Shown one piece after another: positions 48,387 through 60,260 of a stretch of 64,000 nucleotides of DNA. The position numbers and the translations under genes were made by a program. This stretch comes from Lyophyllum atratum. Its lineage: Eukaryota > Basidiomycota > Agaricomycetes > Agaricales > Lyophyllaceae. A model generated the notes under the pieces. It was not told where the DNA came from. It was given only the letters and a program-made list of their open reading frames with translations, and made no database searches. The stretch is from contig JACGCN010000044.1 in assembly GCA_014905825.1 (NCBI GenBank), forward strand, positions 62,001-126,000. The letters run 5' to 3'. The first letter of the stretch is position 1. Each line of letters opens with the position of its first letter.

Positions 48387-50430
48387 GCAGGGCTCGTGGT
48401 GGGGCAACGGTGAGGAATGACGAGCAGAGGGGTCCCCGTCGTCGAGATGGGGTGAAGTTGAAGGAAGGTGGAGAAGTTTTGGATGTGTGACAGTCGCGTG
48501 GCTGTGTTACAAAAGATAATCACGTTTTGCGTATTTGCCTATTTTCTTAGTCTATCTCCTTGACCCACACGACACTTTGTCACAACCTGTGCACCCATCT
48601 TGAACCTATAGCTATGTATGACCTACCTACACAAATTCTCCCTCAGTCTATCTATGTCTCTGTCAACCATGTCAGCGCCCTCACTGTCCTCGAAGCTGCC
48701 AATCAAACTGTGATAGACTGTGATACACATCGCAATTCGCGACGGCCGAACGGCGAACCCCCATCACTACCTTTGTCATCGGGACATATTCAATGTCACT
48801 GCGCAACCTGACCCGAATCATGGGCTGTCATGGGTCAATGCGACGGTCCATAACCCGCAATGAAGGTTCTTTTCCCGGCACTTTTAAGTCACTCGGCTTG
48901 AAGGGACAGTTGATTACTTGTATTCCCTGCTCGTACTATCGATGGGCGGCATATCGACTTCCGAGATATCACTACGTAGGTTTGCCGAAGGTGACGAGGT
49001 TCCGATGTCTCTTGAGCACCACCTCGCTCCGCCGACTTTCACGACCGCGCCTCACTGAAGTATACAGTCGAAATAACTACACGATCTATTCGCATTTCAA
49101 TTTCCACCGTCCCCACGACTAGCGAAGTGCCAGCTCCTGTCCAATACACGTCGTATGCTAACTGTGTCCGCAAATTGATATCGAACTCTCCATGTGTCTG
49201 GCCCCAATACTTGCCCTGGACGCCCTCCCATTTTGCGATATGCTCTGGGCAGCGCATTATGACATTCTTGTGTGGATACTTATCGTGACTTTCCCCCTTG
49301 TGGACTCGTTCCTTCTCTGCAGAGGAATTCGATCGATTTCCTGGCCTGACTGTGGGCTGGAATAAGCCTACGGTATCGATCCATTGATCTTGTCCACTAT
49401 GGCCATAATCCCCTTCTCGACGGCCTCTACTTCGCCGCCGCGCTTCAGGACATGAATGACCGCGTCGACGGGCGTGACTGCACGCTGTAGCCGTTGGCTG
49501 GGCGGACGTGAAAAGGGCGAATCTAGGAATTGCTAAGATTATGGTGTTTTTCAGTGGCGGAAGACGCGCAGCGTGCAGTGGATTCCTAGACTAGCTAAGA
49601 AGTGCCCACATCTGCTTGCGATGCAACTTTTATATGAAATATGGACGAATAACTGCGATACATACGGCGCTGAACTCCGCGATCACTGGTCAAATGGCCA
49701 GGAGCTCGAAATTGCCATAGCGGAGGTAAAGGAAATACGACGCCACATATGTTCACCTTGGTGATGAATGTAGGGGGGGATGCATTGCCTTTCACTCCAA
49801 GACCAGCTCAACCGATACCTTGAAAGCCGGAATGGGTAGTTCGACCGATGACCATGCCTTTCCATCCGAGCCAGCGCTGTAGCCGGAGTACGCCACTGGG
49901 CGCAGTATCATAATTTTTTGTGGTCGGAATCAGCACAACCACCATGATTCCACGATGCTTTGGAAAATTAACGTTCGAGAAGAGTTCTATCGGAAAAACG
50001 AGCGCTAGCAGATCTTGCCAATGGCCATGGTCAGGTACTAGATGGCTACTAGTGCCAGTAGACTGTAGTACTAGACGTCCGAGTTCCAGCCATAGTCAGA
50101 TATTCTAGATCCTCAGGATAGATAAGGACCCATGATCACGACAGGTCGACATTTTCCCTGGGGGAGGAGCATGAAAAGATCTGGAAGGATGTCGAGAGCT
50201 GGCAGTCTATGCCTAGTCCATGCACAATCCATGCAGGCCTCGAGCAGTCGCTGGGGCGTGAGAAATTGGACGTTGATCGGAATGTGCCCAGATCTGGCCC
50301 AGCCCAGAAATCTACGTGTATGTCATGGTCAACGTTAAACGCGTCACAACTCCAAAGACTCGTCGCGCACTTCCGAATCCATATATAAGACTCACTCAGA
50401 TGACGATGTCAGTCTCTCATCTCCCCAAAC
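48387..50430. other. Long intergenic region with one coding-like block
   Basis: 5' flank of the surface protein and 5' flank of phosphoketolase. On the minus strand, 49525-49039 is open for about 160 codons, begins right after an acceptor-like ttcctag, and its distal part reads HIAKWEGVQGKYWGQTHGEF. No matching upstream exon was found and I do not recognise it. A TATA box at 50382-50389 belongs to phosphoketolase. Confidence 0.4.
50382..50389 (+). promoter_or_regulatory. TATA box of the phosphoketolase gene
   Basis: The string tatataag lies 49 bp before the start codon at 50431. Confidence 0.65.
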
Positions 50431-53400
50431 ATGCCTGGCCAATACATCGACCGACCAAACCCTCCTCCGGACCCTTCTCTTCTCCCAGACGAGGTCCTTA
50501 ATCTCGCCGTCAAACTCAACACCAACAAGTTCTTACCGGACCATGAACTCAAGAACATCGAGCTCTTTACCAGGAGTGCGAATTACATTGCTGCAGGTGA
50601 GCTCTAATCAATATCACCGTTAAACTCGCTCACCGTGTTCTCAGCTATGATATTCCTGAACGACAATGTTCTGCTCGAGGAGAATCTCACTCATGACATG
50701 ATCAAGCCTCGTCTTCTGGGGCATTGGGGAACCTGCCCAGGTCTCGTTCTAATATATGCGCATCTTAATAGGATCATCCGGAACACGGGTCTTGACGCAC
50801 TCTATGTAGTGGGACCAGGTACGTTATCTGCTTGTCCACTTATCACGAGGAATTAATGTCTTTATTTCTATTGTCGTAGGGCATGGTGCACCTGGCGTGT
50901 TATCTTGTCTCTGGTTGGAGGATTCCCTCAGCACTTTTATGCCGGAGTATACGCGCAACTACGATGGGCTTAAGAAACTTGTATCGCGCTTCAGTGCGCC
51001 TGGAGGCTTCCCTAGTCATATCAACGCCCAGACTCCTGGTGCAATCCACGAAGGCGGAGAACTAGGCTATGCGCTCAGCGTTTCTTTCGGTGCTGTCATG
51101 GATAATCCAGACCTTGTGGTCGCTTGCGTCGTCGGCGATGGCGAAGCTGAAACTGGACCCACAGCAACTGCATGGCACGGCTACAAATTCATTGACCCCA
51201 AAGAATCGGGTGCAGTACTTCCCATTCTCCATGTCAACGGCTTCAAAATCTCGAACCGCACTATCTTCGGTGTCATGGACGACAAAGAGATCATTGCGCT
51301 ATTCACGTACGTGTTGATTTTCCTTTTCCCGAGTTTTCTCATGTTCACGTATAATCCTCTCAGTGGATACGGTTATCAAGTACGCATCGTCAGCGAGCTC
51401 CAGAATATCCACAACGATCTCGCTGCATCCTTCGAATGGGCCTTATCGGAAATAAGCAAGATCCAAAAGGCTGCCCGGTCTGGGTCGCCCATCGTTAAGC
51501 CGCGCTGGCCAATGTTAGTCCTCCGCACCCCCAAAGGCTGGACAGGACCCAAAGAGCTCCGCGGGGAATTCGTCGAAGGCTCTTTCCGCTCGCATCAAGT
51601 TCCTTTGCCTGCTGCCAAGACGGACCCCGAGCAGCTATCCCTTTTGCAGAGCTGGCTGCAATCGTACGGACCTAACGAGCTTTTCAATAAGGACGGCACA
51701 CCCATAAACGCAATTCTCGAGATTATCCCTGAAGGTGAAAAGAAGCTGGGTATGCGAAAGGAGGCCTATAGGGCGTACAAACCGCTACTTACGCCGTCTT
51801 GGGGGCAATATACCCACAAGGCGGGGGAACAGGGGAGCTGCATGAAAGCTGTCGGTAGATTCTTGAAGGACGTCGTTGCAACGTTCGTAATCCTATTTCT
51901 TCATTTGGGCTTCGAACTGATGATCGCTTCAAAAAGCAATCCGACAACATTCCGGATCTTTTCTCCTGATGAACTGGTTTCGAACAAGTTAGACGCTGTC
52001 CTCGAAGACACTGGTCGCAACTTCCAATGGGACGTCGCATGCCGTAACCAAGGTGGACGCGTCATTGAAATCCTCTCCGAACACACCTGTCAGGGAATGC
52101 TCGAGGGATACACTCTCACCGGCCGCACTGGCATATTTCCAAGCTACGAGGCGTTCCTTGGCATCGTCCATACCATGATGGTACAGTACTCAAAATTCTG
52201 CAAAATGGTACGCATCACGTCATCTTTTATGCGGTTGAACTAGCCTTGAACTTGAGTCAGGCATCCGAGACAACTTGGCGTGAACCCTGCGGCTCGCTCA
52301 ACTACTTGGAGACATCGACATGGACTCGGCAAGAACATAACGGCTTCTCGCACCAGAATCCATCTTTCATTGGAGCCGTTCTCAATTTGAAAGCCAAGTT
52401 TGCCCGCGTGTACCTCCCCCCCGATGCGAATTGTTTCCTCTCTACAGTGGCTCATTGCTTGAGGGCAAAGAACTATGTCAATTTGATGGTTGGAAGCAAG
52501 CAACCGACTCCTGTCTGGCTAAACGAGGAAGATGCGAACAAGGTACACTTTATTCTTGCAATTCTGAGCAGTGTTTCAGTGCTTCGTCCATCCCTTCTTC
52601 GTCCCCTTCTGGGGTGGTTGTCACATGCATCTCTATGACGCTGATGATTCTCTTCATCTCTTACAGCACTGCATAGCGGGAGCATCAACTTGGAAGTTCG
52701 CGAGCGTAGACGACGGAATCAACCCTGACGTGTGAGTCTTGACCGCACATCACTTCTTCCCTGCGTCTCAAACCTCTTCCCTCTCAACAGTGTCATCGTT
52801 GGAATTGGTGTAGAGGTGACCTTCGAGGTCATCGCCGCAGCAGCTCTCCTGCGTGTACAGTTGCCAGCGCTGCGTGTCCGTGTCGTGAATGTGACGGACC
52901 TTATGATTCTTAGTCCCTCCGGCACGCACCCTCACGCCCTCAGTACGGACGCATTCGAGTCGTTGTTCACAAAGGATCGTCACGTGCACTTCAATTATCA
53001 TGGATACCCGATTGAGCTGAGAGGCCTGCTCGGTGGAAGGGCAGGACCTGAAAGGATGACCATTGCTGGCTACGCCGAGGAGGGAACGACTACTTCACCG
53101 TTTGACGTGAGTCTTGCCCATTTTAGTTTTTAAGACATTGATTGTTTACATTCACATTCATGAAGATGATGCTGTGCAACCACACATCGCGCTTCGATGT
53201 GGCTGTTGCTGCTGTTCGCGGGGGCGCGGAATTCAACCCACATGTTGCTGTTGACATGCATGAGACGATCAGCTATATCAAGCATATGGCGCGGAAAGAA
53301 AAGGATTACATTTACGCAAATGGAAAAGGTGTGTTTGCCTTCTTATCTTTTATAAACTCTCCTAGCTGTTCTTCTCGGACCTTTCCTTATTCTTCTTGAC

Positions 53401-53484
53401 CAATCCACCCGTGTCAATCGCTGATCCTGCCTCGTTTTACAATTAGATCATGATTATATCTTCGACACTCCCAAGTTTGATTAA
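50431..53484 (+). CDS. xfp: Xylulose 5-phosphate/fructose 6-phosphate phosphoketolase
   Basis: Thiamine-diphosphate enzyme that splits xylulose 5-phosphate (or fructose 6-phosphate) with phosphate to acetyl phosphate plus a shorter sugar phosphate. Exons 50431-50596, 50645-50818, 50880-51306 and then from 51364 are in phase. Landmarks: [30 protein letters not shown], the signature [115 protein letters not shown], the [12 protein letters not shown] block, [19 protein letters not shown] and the terminal [12 protein letters not shown]. An apparent insertion before NPTTFRIF is explained by a 54-nt stopless intron (51883-51936). Length and motifs are complete. The product feeds acetate kinase, found at 26.9-28.3 kb. 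Confidence 0.98.
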
Positions 53485-54490
53485 GATGTGGACGCCATCA
53501 TGGATTTCTTGCCACCTTCATCCCATTGTAAAGTACCCTGCCTTCACCGAACGTCTGAAATAATCCTCAAGCTGTTCATCCTTACACTTCTGGATTGTAT
53601 GTATATTCCAACGCCCAAAACTGTACTTCTATCGCTATCACTATCGCTACGCAATGATTCAAAAGCTGTTTACATTCGTTGAAGCGGCTTGCATCCTGCA
53701 GTCACCTGCGCGTTTTCTTGTTTGCGCCGAATGCGTCTGTCCCCCCGAACGCCCACGGGGAAGAACTTCCGAGTCCACCTCATTCAGTCGTGGTCCTTTC
53801 TGCCGCATCTCTGGCCTCGCCATCAAGAGATGGAGCCTCAGCGCTCAGCCACCGTCACGAGGAGGGGGGATGGAACTGAGTAATCTGCCAACCAGGACTC
53901 CATGTGGCTACGAACATCTTGGAAAGCTTGTGCATAATTTCACTACATTCAACGTTGAGTCATCACATAATACTGCCTTCCAATTAGCTTGTATACTAAG
54001 AGATCACCTCGATAGTACCCAAAGGAACCAGTCAATCGCCTAGCAAGTCGGTTCAATTATAACTTTGCCCACCATTTCGTCTGGATCCGTTCTTTACGGC
54101 GGACCATAATGCATAATGACCGACACGCGACTCGGATAGGACCGCCATGTCGGCGCTCCGAAATAACACACGTCCGCTCTATTCTTCAATCCGAGTGGCA
54201 ATCAAGATGGAAACTGGGGCTAGACGAGAAGAACATCACATGTTTCACAGGGTCAGATGTGTCCGTTGAGATGACCGGTGGACCTTTATTATTAATGCGG
54301 TCATCTCAAAGCGTGACGGGAGAGTCAAGACTCAAGAACTTGTTGGCCAACCTTCGTTGCATGGTTCTATGCTCTTTCGGTAGGTAAGGGCAAGGTCGTA
54401 ATGATGTATAGCTACATAAGGGGTAAGTACAATTGTCTATCTAGGGTATACTTTTACAAATACAACAAGAAGTCGAAAATTCATGGTTCG
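53485..54490. other. Intergenic region between convergent genes
   Basis: 3' flanks of phosphoketolase and the Zn2Cys6 factor. A plus-strand frame of 129 codons at 53654-54043 shows no family resemblance. Nothing else seen. Confidence 0.5.
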
Positions 54491-56726
54491 TCAAGCAAGG
54501 AGCGAGTATCCTTGTTGAACCTTGGTGAGCTGGTAACCTGACAAGCAACGAAATGGGTATGGAACAGTTCAGGAGAGAAGATTTCATCTACGCACTGATC
54601 AGAGGGCTGTCCAGGGAGAATAATGCCATAGCTCCAAAACAGCGCTCGAGGGCCGCAACGACTTGCGTTTCTTTTTCATCGGGGAAGGATTCTGGTGCCC
54701 AGATGGAACGAAGGGTTCTCAGACGTGATACTTCGCCAATCAAGAATTGACAAACAGACATCCACAATGTCTGAAAGACTCTTAAGTAACAGACTATTGA
54801 GCTTTCAAGAGGAGAATACTTGCTCCAATTATGGGATTTATGTGCTGAAAGTTCTCGAGATCGACGTCTCTGATGAGTCCGGCGATAGCCAAAGTGGACA
54901 CCACACATTTCTTCCGAGATTGTTCATTAGCCTCCGCAAAAATGGCATTGAGACGCAGAGAAGCAGTGTGCGCCAGTGTGTGTGTTACCAAGTTCGTTCG
55001 AATTGCGTCGGGTAACGTCATTTCAAGTTGGGTGATATCGGGAAGCGCTGTGATGAATCGATCGATGCATTCGCTCAGAGCGGAAAATGATTCGGTAAAG
55101 CGGGTGGCCTCCCCTGGTTGCATATCTATGTTGAGCATTAGAAAAGATCTAATGAAGGAGAATGAAATTCACCAGAGTGACAGAGTACAGCGTGGCGCGC
55201 AGCGCTTTCGTACAGGATAGAGGCTTTGCAATGCATCGCCAGAGTCGAAAACTCCCCGAATGAATTTTCGACCACATTATTCAGAAAGTTTCGAACTGTA
55301 AAGCTGCCCTGCAACTCTGCAGGGTACTAGACGCGATATGAGTATTCGACCTTCGAAGAAACTGTGCCACCCTGACCTGCTCATACTGCGTCACGCATAG
55401 TGGCCAAGGTGTATCGATCTGAGAGCCAGGGAACTCTGATGGGAGAGTCATAGGGAATCCTAGCGCAACACCCCAACAGTTATGCAGAGCATATACCGTC
55501 CAAAATCCGATTATCCGTTCGCCTTCCTCAGTTGTACTTGCAGGAGGAGGCAGTAATGTGACGGGTTCCCCTAGTGCACTGTAAGGAGGTATATGGGCTG
55601 CATTCATAGACCTAATCTTGTGCATTCCAGTACCGAAGACCATGGAGGTAGCGGCACTGGAGTGGGTTCTGCCCTCGAGAAATCGACCCATCCTAAAGAA
55701 ATACAGGCAAAGTAAGACTTCTGCCTGTATTCCATGGAGGATTTTCTGCGGATGATCTGACGAGATATTATTCGCAGAATGTTGGAGGGCTCGTTCAAGA
55801 AGTTCATGCTCGCGTGAAGAGAAGGCTTCTGACTGTGAGAGGTGGGCACCCCATAAGTATACTACACTGAGAAGCGCACGACATGGCCGTAGGTGGTGTC
55901 CGATCGGGAGGGGGCGCATAGCATCGTTATGAAACCGAGCGAATTCGAGAAAAAACCCGAACTCAGATGCATGAGGTTGAAAGGCCTGCAATCTACAATG
56001 TCATCAGCCAATTATACTGTATAGCACACCTCAGGCTGACGGCATACAAAAGCTCTATGACGGGCATCGGGGGCTCCTAAATCAAACTGAATAAGCCAGC
56101 CAGCCATAAACATATGCATTTGGGTGTGACCCACTTCCTGTGCACTGTCCACGGAGCTAGAAATACTCGACGGTGTCGCTGAACCCCTGGCGCCTGGAAG
56201 GAATCATATATGATTGTAAAGCAATAGAATGCCACGTGCTGACCATTGATATTGTTAAGTGTAACTGGTGTTGAAGGATCTGGAGAGTTTCCAGGGGTGC
56301 GGAGGTGAATGCTGATCGGTGGCGTTTGACCAGATCCTTCGTACGGCACAATAAGTGAAACAGAACTGCTATTGTTATCTCTCTCCAGCTCGCGCACCCG
56401 TCCTTCGAGCCGAGATATGGTGGCCTCTAACACCTGAACCGGAGAGCGTCCTGAATCGGCATATTCGCAATCATCGGACTTGGAGGTCCGTGAACACGGT
56501 CCACACGTAGGATGTCGGCCATCGCATCGCTGCACCGTGGGTCATATCAGGTGAGTCCCAGAGTGAAGAAAGGACTTGACGACGACATACAATTTTTCGC
56601 CTTCTATGATGTACTTGAGTATGCGGACAAAGATCAGGTCTGCAGTAGCGTGACATACCTGCAGTTGCCACATGCCTTCCCTCGCTGAAGAGGGGAGGCA
56701 GTGATTTTAGCAGTGGAAGTCGTCAT
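54491..56726 (-). CDS. Zn(II)2Cys6 fungal transcription factor
   Basis: Nuclear DNA-binding regulator. ATG 56726 opens MTTSTAKITASPLQRGKACG. Across two short introns the cluster reads CGNCRRRKIRCDGRHPTCGP and then CSRTSKSDDCEY. This is Cys-x2-Cys-x6-Cys-x6-Cys-x2-Cys-x8-Cys, all six cysteines present. A short coiled-coil (LEATISRLEGRVRELERD) for dimerisation follows. The middle region matches the fungal-specific transcription factor domain (SVVYLWGAHLSQSEAFSSRE, LLCLYFFRMGRFLEGR, GFWTVYALHNCWGVALGFP). The C terminus ends at 54491 after a GC-AG intron (54823-54771). Target genes cannot be predicted. The nearest candidates are phosphoketolase on its left and the disordered-protein gene on its right. 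Confidence 0.92.
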
Positions 56727-57262
56727 AGAAGAGGAACGGCGATGAGGGCAAATGTTGAAGGGACTGAATCAACCAGAGGCTATTTAAATGCTTCATGCTT
56801 CCTTTAGCGCCAGGTACAACTGTAGGCCAGAAATTGTCAAACGGAGACGAGATCAAAGAATCTCACTTCCCCTGTTGTCCAGGTACGAGTGATAGGCAGA
56901 GACTGATCAAAAAGCTTGTATGGCACGTGGAGGAGACAGATTCAGCCACACAAGCGTAACCTTTTCTTGTCGAGCTCCAGGGATTCGTCCGATGAGAACG
57001 TTCACTTCGGTTCGCCATAGAGATACTGTCAAGCCGCATATGCTACTGCCAGAAAAACGCGTTCCGTAGGATTGGGACATTTTGAATATTTAGTATCTTG
57101 TTCAAGTCGCTTAAAGCATTTTTTGGCTGATAATTATGTATAACTCTGGCTGCGTTAAGCAAAGCTCATCCGACAAAAGCGTGAAAGTAGCTTACTGGTA
57201 CTGATATCTTGTCATAAGGTGAGCTATAATGCGTTATGAGAATGCGAAGTTGCAGCTTCATG

Positions 57263-57280
57263 GTAGTAGTAGTAGTAGTA
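57263..57280. repeat. (GTA)6 microsatellite
   Basis: Six perfect GTA units in the 5' flank region of the Zn2Cys6 gene, about 540 bp upstream of its start. Confidence 0.9.
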
Positions 57281-57749
57281 TATTAGTTGGCTGATGGGAA
57301 TTTCATCGCCGCAGAACGCCGAAGTTGTTTTGGCTTGAATTCTCGGAGCGCGATCGTTGGCCATCCAAAGATAGACCGACGACACAACGCACTGGGCGCC
57401 GCAAGTTACTACGCTGACTCAAATTCCAGGCTACGACGGCTACTGCTAACACGGAACGAGTGATTCTCCATGACGATGTAAGACCGCCCTTGAGTTGAGA
57501 TCAGATCAACGACCCAAAGCGAATACATCTACATCTCATTTAGCACGCCTAGGTCGAGATTTTTCATGAAGATTTCATGTTATTCACGCGATCGTGAGCC
57601 TGCGGGGCGTCGTTCACAGGAGTCAATCTTCCGGACCTTTCAAGGCAATTCCCCTTTGCATATTTGAGGACTACATGTCTAAGTAGTAGTGAGGCACACA
57701 AGGGAGGATGATTGCCAGGTTGCAGTTGAAAAAGGTGCATATGAATTAT

Positions 57750-58072
57750 AGGCAGAATATCTACCTCCCGAACTTCGACTTCAAGGTTCGGCGCCCATCA
57801 GAATCGGTGACGGAACGGCGGCGCGCCAGAATCACACAGAAATCAGGACCCGCCTTGACTTACAATTGCCGACTGCCGATGCGCTCCTTGCCCTCGCACT
57901 CCAGGCGGTTTCATTACTCAGTAGATTTAGAATGCGTGCGATGGAAGTAGGAGTCAAAGGCGACGAATGCTCAACCTTTCGGCACTTTCTGAGTCTTTTG
58001 AAGGAGCAAGCTGTCGAGACCAATACATCCTTTGCGGCGCAGGATTCTCAACGAACAGGTCTGCGTATCTGA
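57750..58072 (+). CDS. Unrecognised coding-like terminal exon
   Basis: A plus-strand frame open for 107 codons begins right after an acceptor-like ttatag and ends in TGA at 58072. Its composition looks like a folded protein, not random frame: EYLPPELRLQGSAPIRIGDG, then LQLPTADALLALALQAVSLL (amphipathic helix) and FRHFLSLLKEQAVETN. No initiating exon was found upstream; a short ATG at 57708 is in a different frame. It could be the last exon of an undetected gene or a remnant. I do not recognise the family. Confidence 0.35.
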
Positions 58073-58426
58073 ATTCCAATCGAGTTCGAGCGATACATAG
58101 GCTGTCCAGCCTATCGTAAGTAAATAAGCACAAGTGAACTAGGGTATGATGAAGGATGGGGGAGATCAAATGACTGAGAGAGCGGCGCAGTAAAAGACCA
58201 GACAAGATGGATATAATAAACCGAGAAAAATAACGCGAGACGTGAAGGATTTGCTGAAATGGGATAGAGTCAAGAGTGGTATTGGCCTAGTCATCAACGT
58301 ACTGACCTGGCAGGTATTGTCTATGTATCAGGTGAATGCAAGGAAAGTTCGAAAAATACAGGAGTAGCGTTCCATATACCACTTATGATGCGGGGTTCGA
58401 GTTTGATTTGATTCGAGTTTGGTTGT

Positions 58427-60077
58427 TCATTCCTCATCAGGGATCTCGGAGACCTCGTCAGGAATGCTAGCGATGCTTTCCGGTCGGGCTTTGGAAATGG
58501 GCACCGATTCGAGGAGGTTGACCATATCCTCGATGTCGTCTCCGGCTTCGGACCTCGACTTGACTTCATCTATCCGTTCATCAACCACTGGAATTATCTC
58601 GACCTCCTTGCATGCACCTAAGTCGGTTCCATGCGTTTCAGACTCGGACCTAGGTTCGTCATCTCTTGCCTCAACAGTGGGGGCATCTGGAGAATGGTCG
58701 ATGGATTCCGTAACCTCCTCGTGGCTTACACCGTCAACCAGCTCCTCTTCGGACTGTGACACATCCAAGGGAGCATCGCTCTCGGCCATGTATTCAATAT
58801 CATCAGCATGACTTCCGTCTTGAGAGTCAGCCACGGCGAATTCTACGAGTTCAGGCTCCGTGGAGTATCCATTCTCATCCGAGGGAGCACCAGCGGCCTC
58901 CTCGGCCTCTGCTGCGGTGACAGCAAGACTCCCTCCAGCGACAGCGGCGGCTGCAGCAGCTGTCTTCGCCGCCGTAGTCACGGTCGGTTTCTCCTGCTTT
59001 GTTCTGGTGGTCGAAGCAGTGCTGACCCTAGGCTTGGCTGTTCCACGAGTAGCTGTGCCTCCCCGTATTGTAGGCTTCGCGCCTCCACGGGCAGGTGTAG
59101 AAGTGGGACTGCGTGCTCGGGATAACGACGCGGCGGTGGGCTTGCTCAAACGTTCTGCAGATGTGCTACTCAATGTGGTGACCTTCCTCGTTGGCGTAGC
59201 AGGTTGAGGCTGTGCATTGCGAGCTCTTGCCAACGACGCAGCCGTGGGCGCGAATAGACCAGTGGAGGGTGTCTTTGAGCGCGTCGATGTCGGAGTTTTG
59301 GGACGAGACGTGGCAGGTGTTGTGCGAGAAGGCGTCTTTGCACGAGCAGGGGTGACAGGTATTGCCTTTGGAACGACCTTACGCGTTGATGCTGACGCAC
59401 TAGCAGGCCCAGTGTGTTGTGGCTTGATGGGCTGGGCGATCGGTGGATGATTGGACGAAGTCCGCCCCGCAGTCTTCATGGGGGTCTTTGGAATGGAAGA
59501 CGGAGGCGGCTTCGAGACAGGGGGTTTAATAGGTGTTTTAGCTGGCGGTTTGGCAGTGGTGGGTGTCATTGACGACGGTGCAGTGGGTTCTGAGACTCCT
59601 ATACTCAGTTGCCTCTTATGGGCCGAATGGATCTTTACATTGTCCGGAATGGATGTCGTTGAATTTGGTCGAGGGGTCAATGAGGAGTCTTCGATGATGT
59701 CTGCCTCCGTGGCAAGTGGCGCCGCATTTGGTGGAGATGAAGGTAGCGACCCTGCACCTTGACTCCGCGACCAAGACGAAGATGGGATGATGATAGGTGG
59801 CCGTTCCTCAGTACTCAGGGATTTCGGAGGCCATTCGCGTTTCTCCTTTTCCTTTTCCTTCGCTGAATCTCCAGTAGTATGTGAGGTGACACTCAAACTT
59901 CTGGCCGATCCTGGCGATGAGGAAGGCTGGCGTTTAACTTGAGCCTCAAACCGCCCAACGAGATTCGCTACGCTCTGACGAGGACGTTCATCTGGTAATG
60001 GCCTGTATGAAGATCCCGATGGATGTCGATTAGCTGACAGCTGGCGACCACTGGAGCTGGGGTTGTTACACGTACAT
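58427..60077 (-). CDS. Pro/Ser/Thr/Ala-rich disordered protein with KTP and TAASLARAR repeats
   Basis: Main exon 60002-58427. The best start is an ATG split by a 73-nt intron: AT at 60077-60076, donor gtacgt, a gctaat branch, acceptor catacag, then G at 60002. This gives MPLPDERPRQSVANLVGRFE, about 525 residues. The only conserved-looking part is the start (SVANLVGRFEAQVKRQ), a short helix seen at the N terminus of other basidiomycete proteins. The rest is low in complexity: TPIKPPVSKPP and KTPSRTTPATSRPKTP tracts, two copies of TAASLARAR/TAASLSRAR, an Ala-rich run and an acidic C terminus ending SEIPDEE. A longer reading from ATG 60289 passes through promoter-like sequence and is not preferred. 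Function unknown; basic Pro-rich tracts would suit cytoskeletal or nucleic-acid contact, but that is conjecture. Confidence 0.65.
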
Positions 60078-60260
60078 TTGCTTAAAGCGAGAATAATCAG
60101 AAAGATTGAAAGTTGAAGGGTATAAGTAAAGAATAAGACGCGTGAAGGAAGGTATAAGTTGACCGGCACTACTTGAAGGATGTTGAGAAGAAGTTGTTGT
60201 GAAAGGTATACGTGCGCAATCCGGCTATTAATACCACTCGGGATCTGGACTGCACAGCCG

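Larger units (their letters stand above)
56727..58426. other. Long intergenic region with a microsatellite and an exon-like block
   Basis: 5' flank of the Zn2Cys6 factor, 3' flank of the disordered-protein gene. It holds a (GTA)6 microsatellite at 57263-57280 and an unrecognised coding-like stretch at 57750-58072, listed separately. Otherwise nothing supported. Confidence 0.5.
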
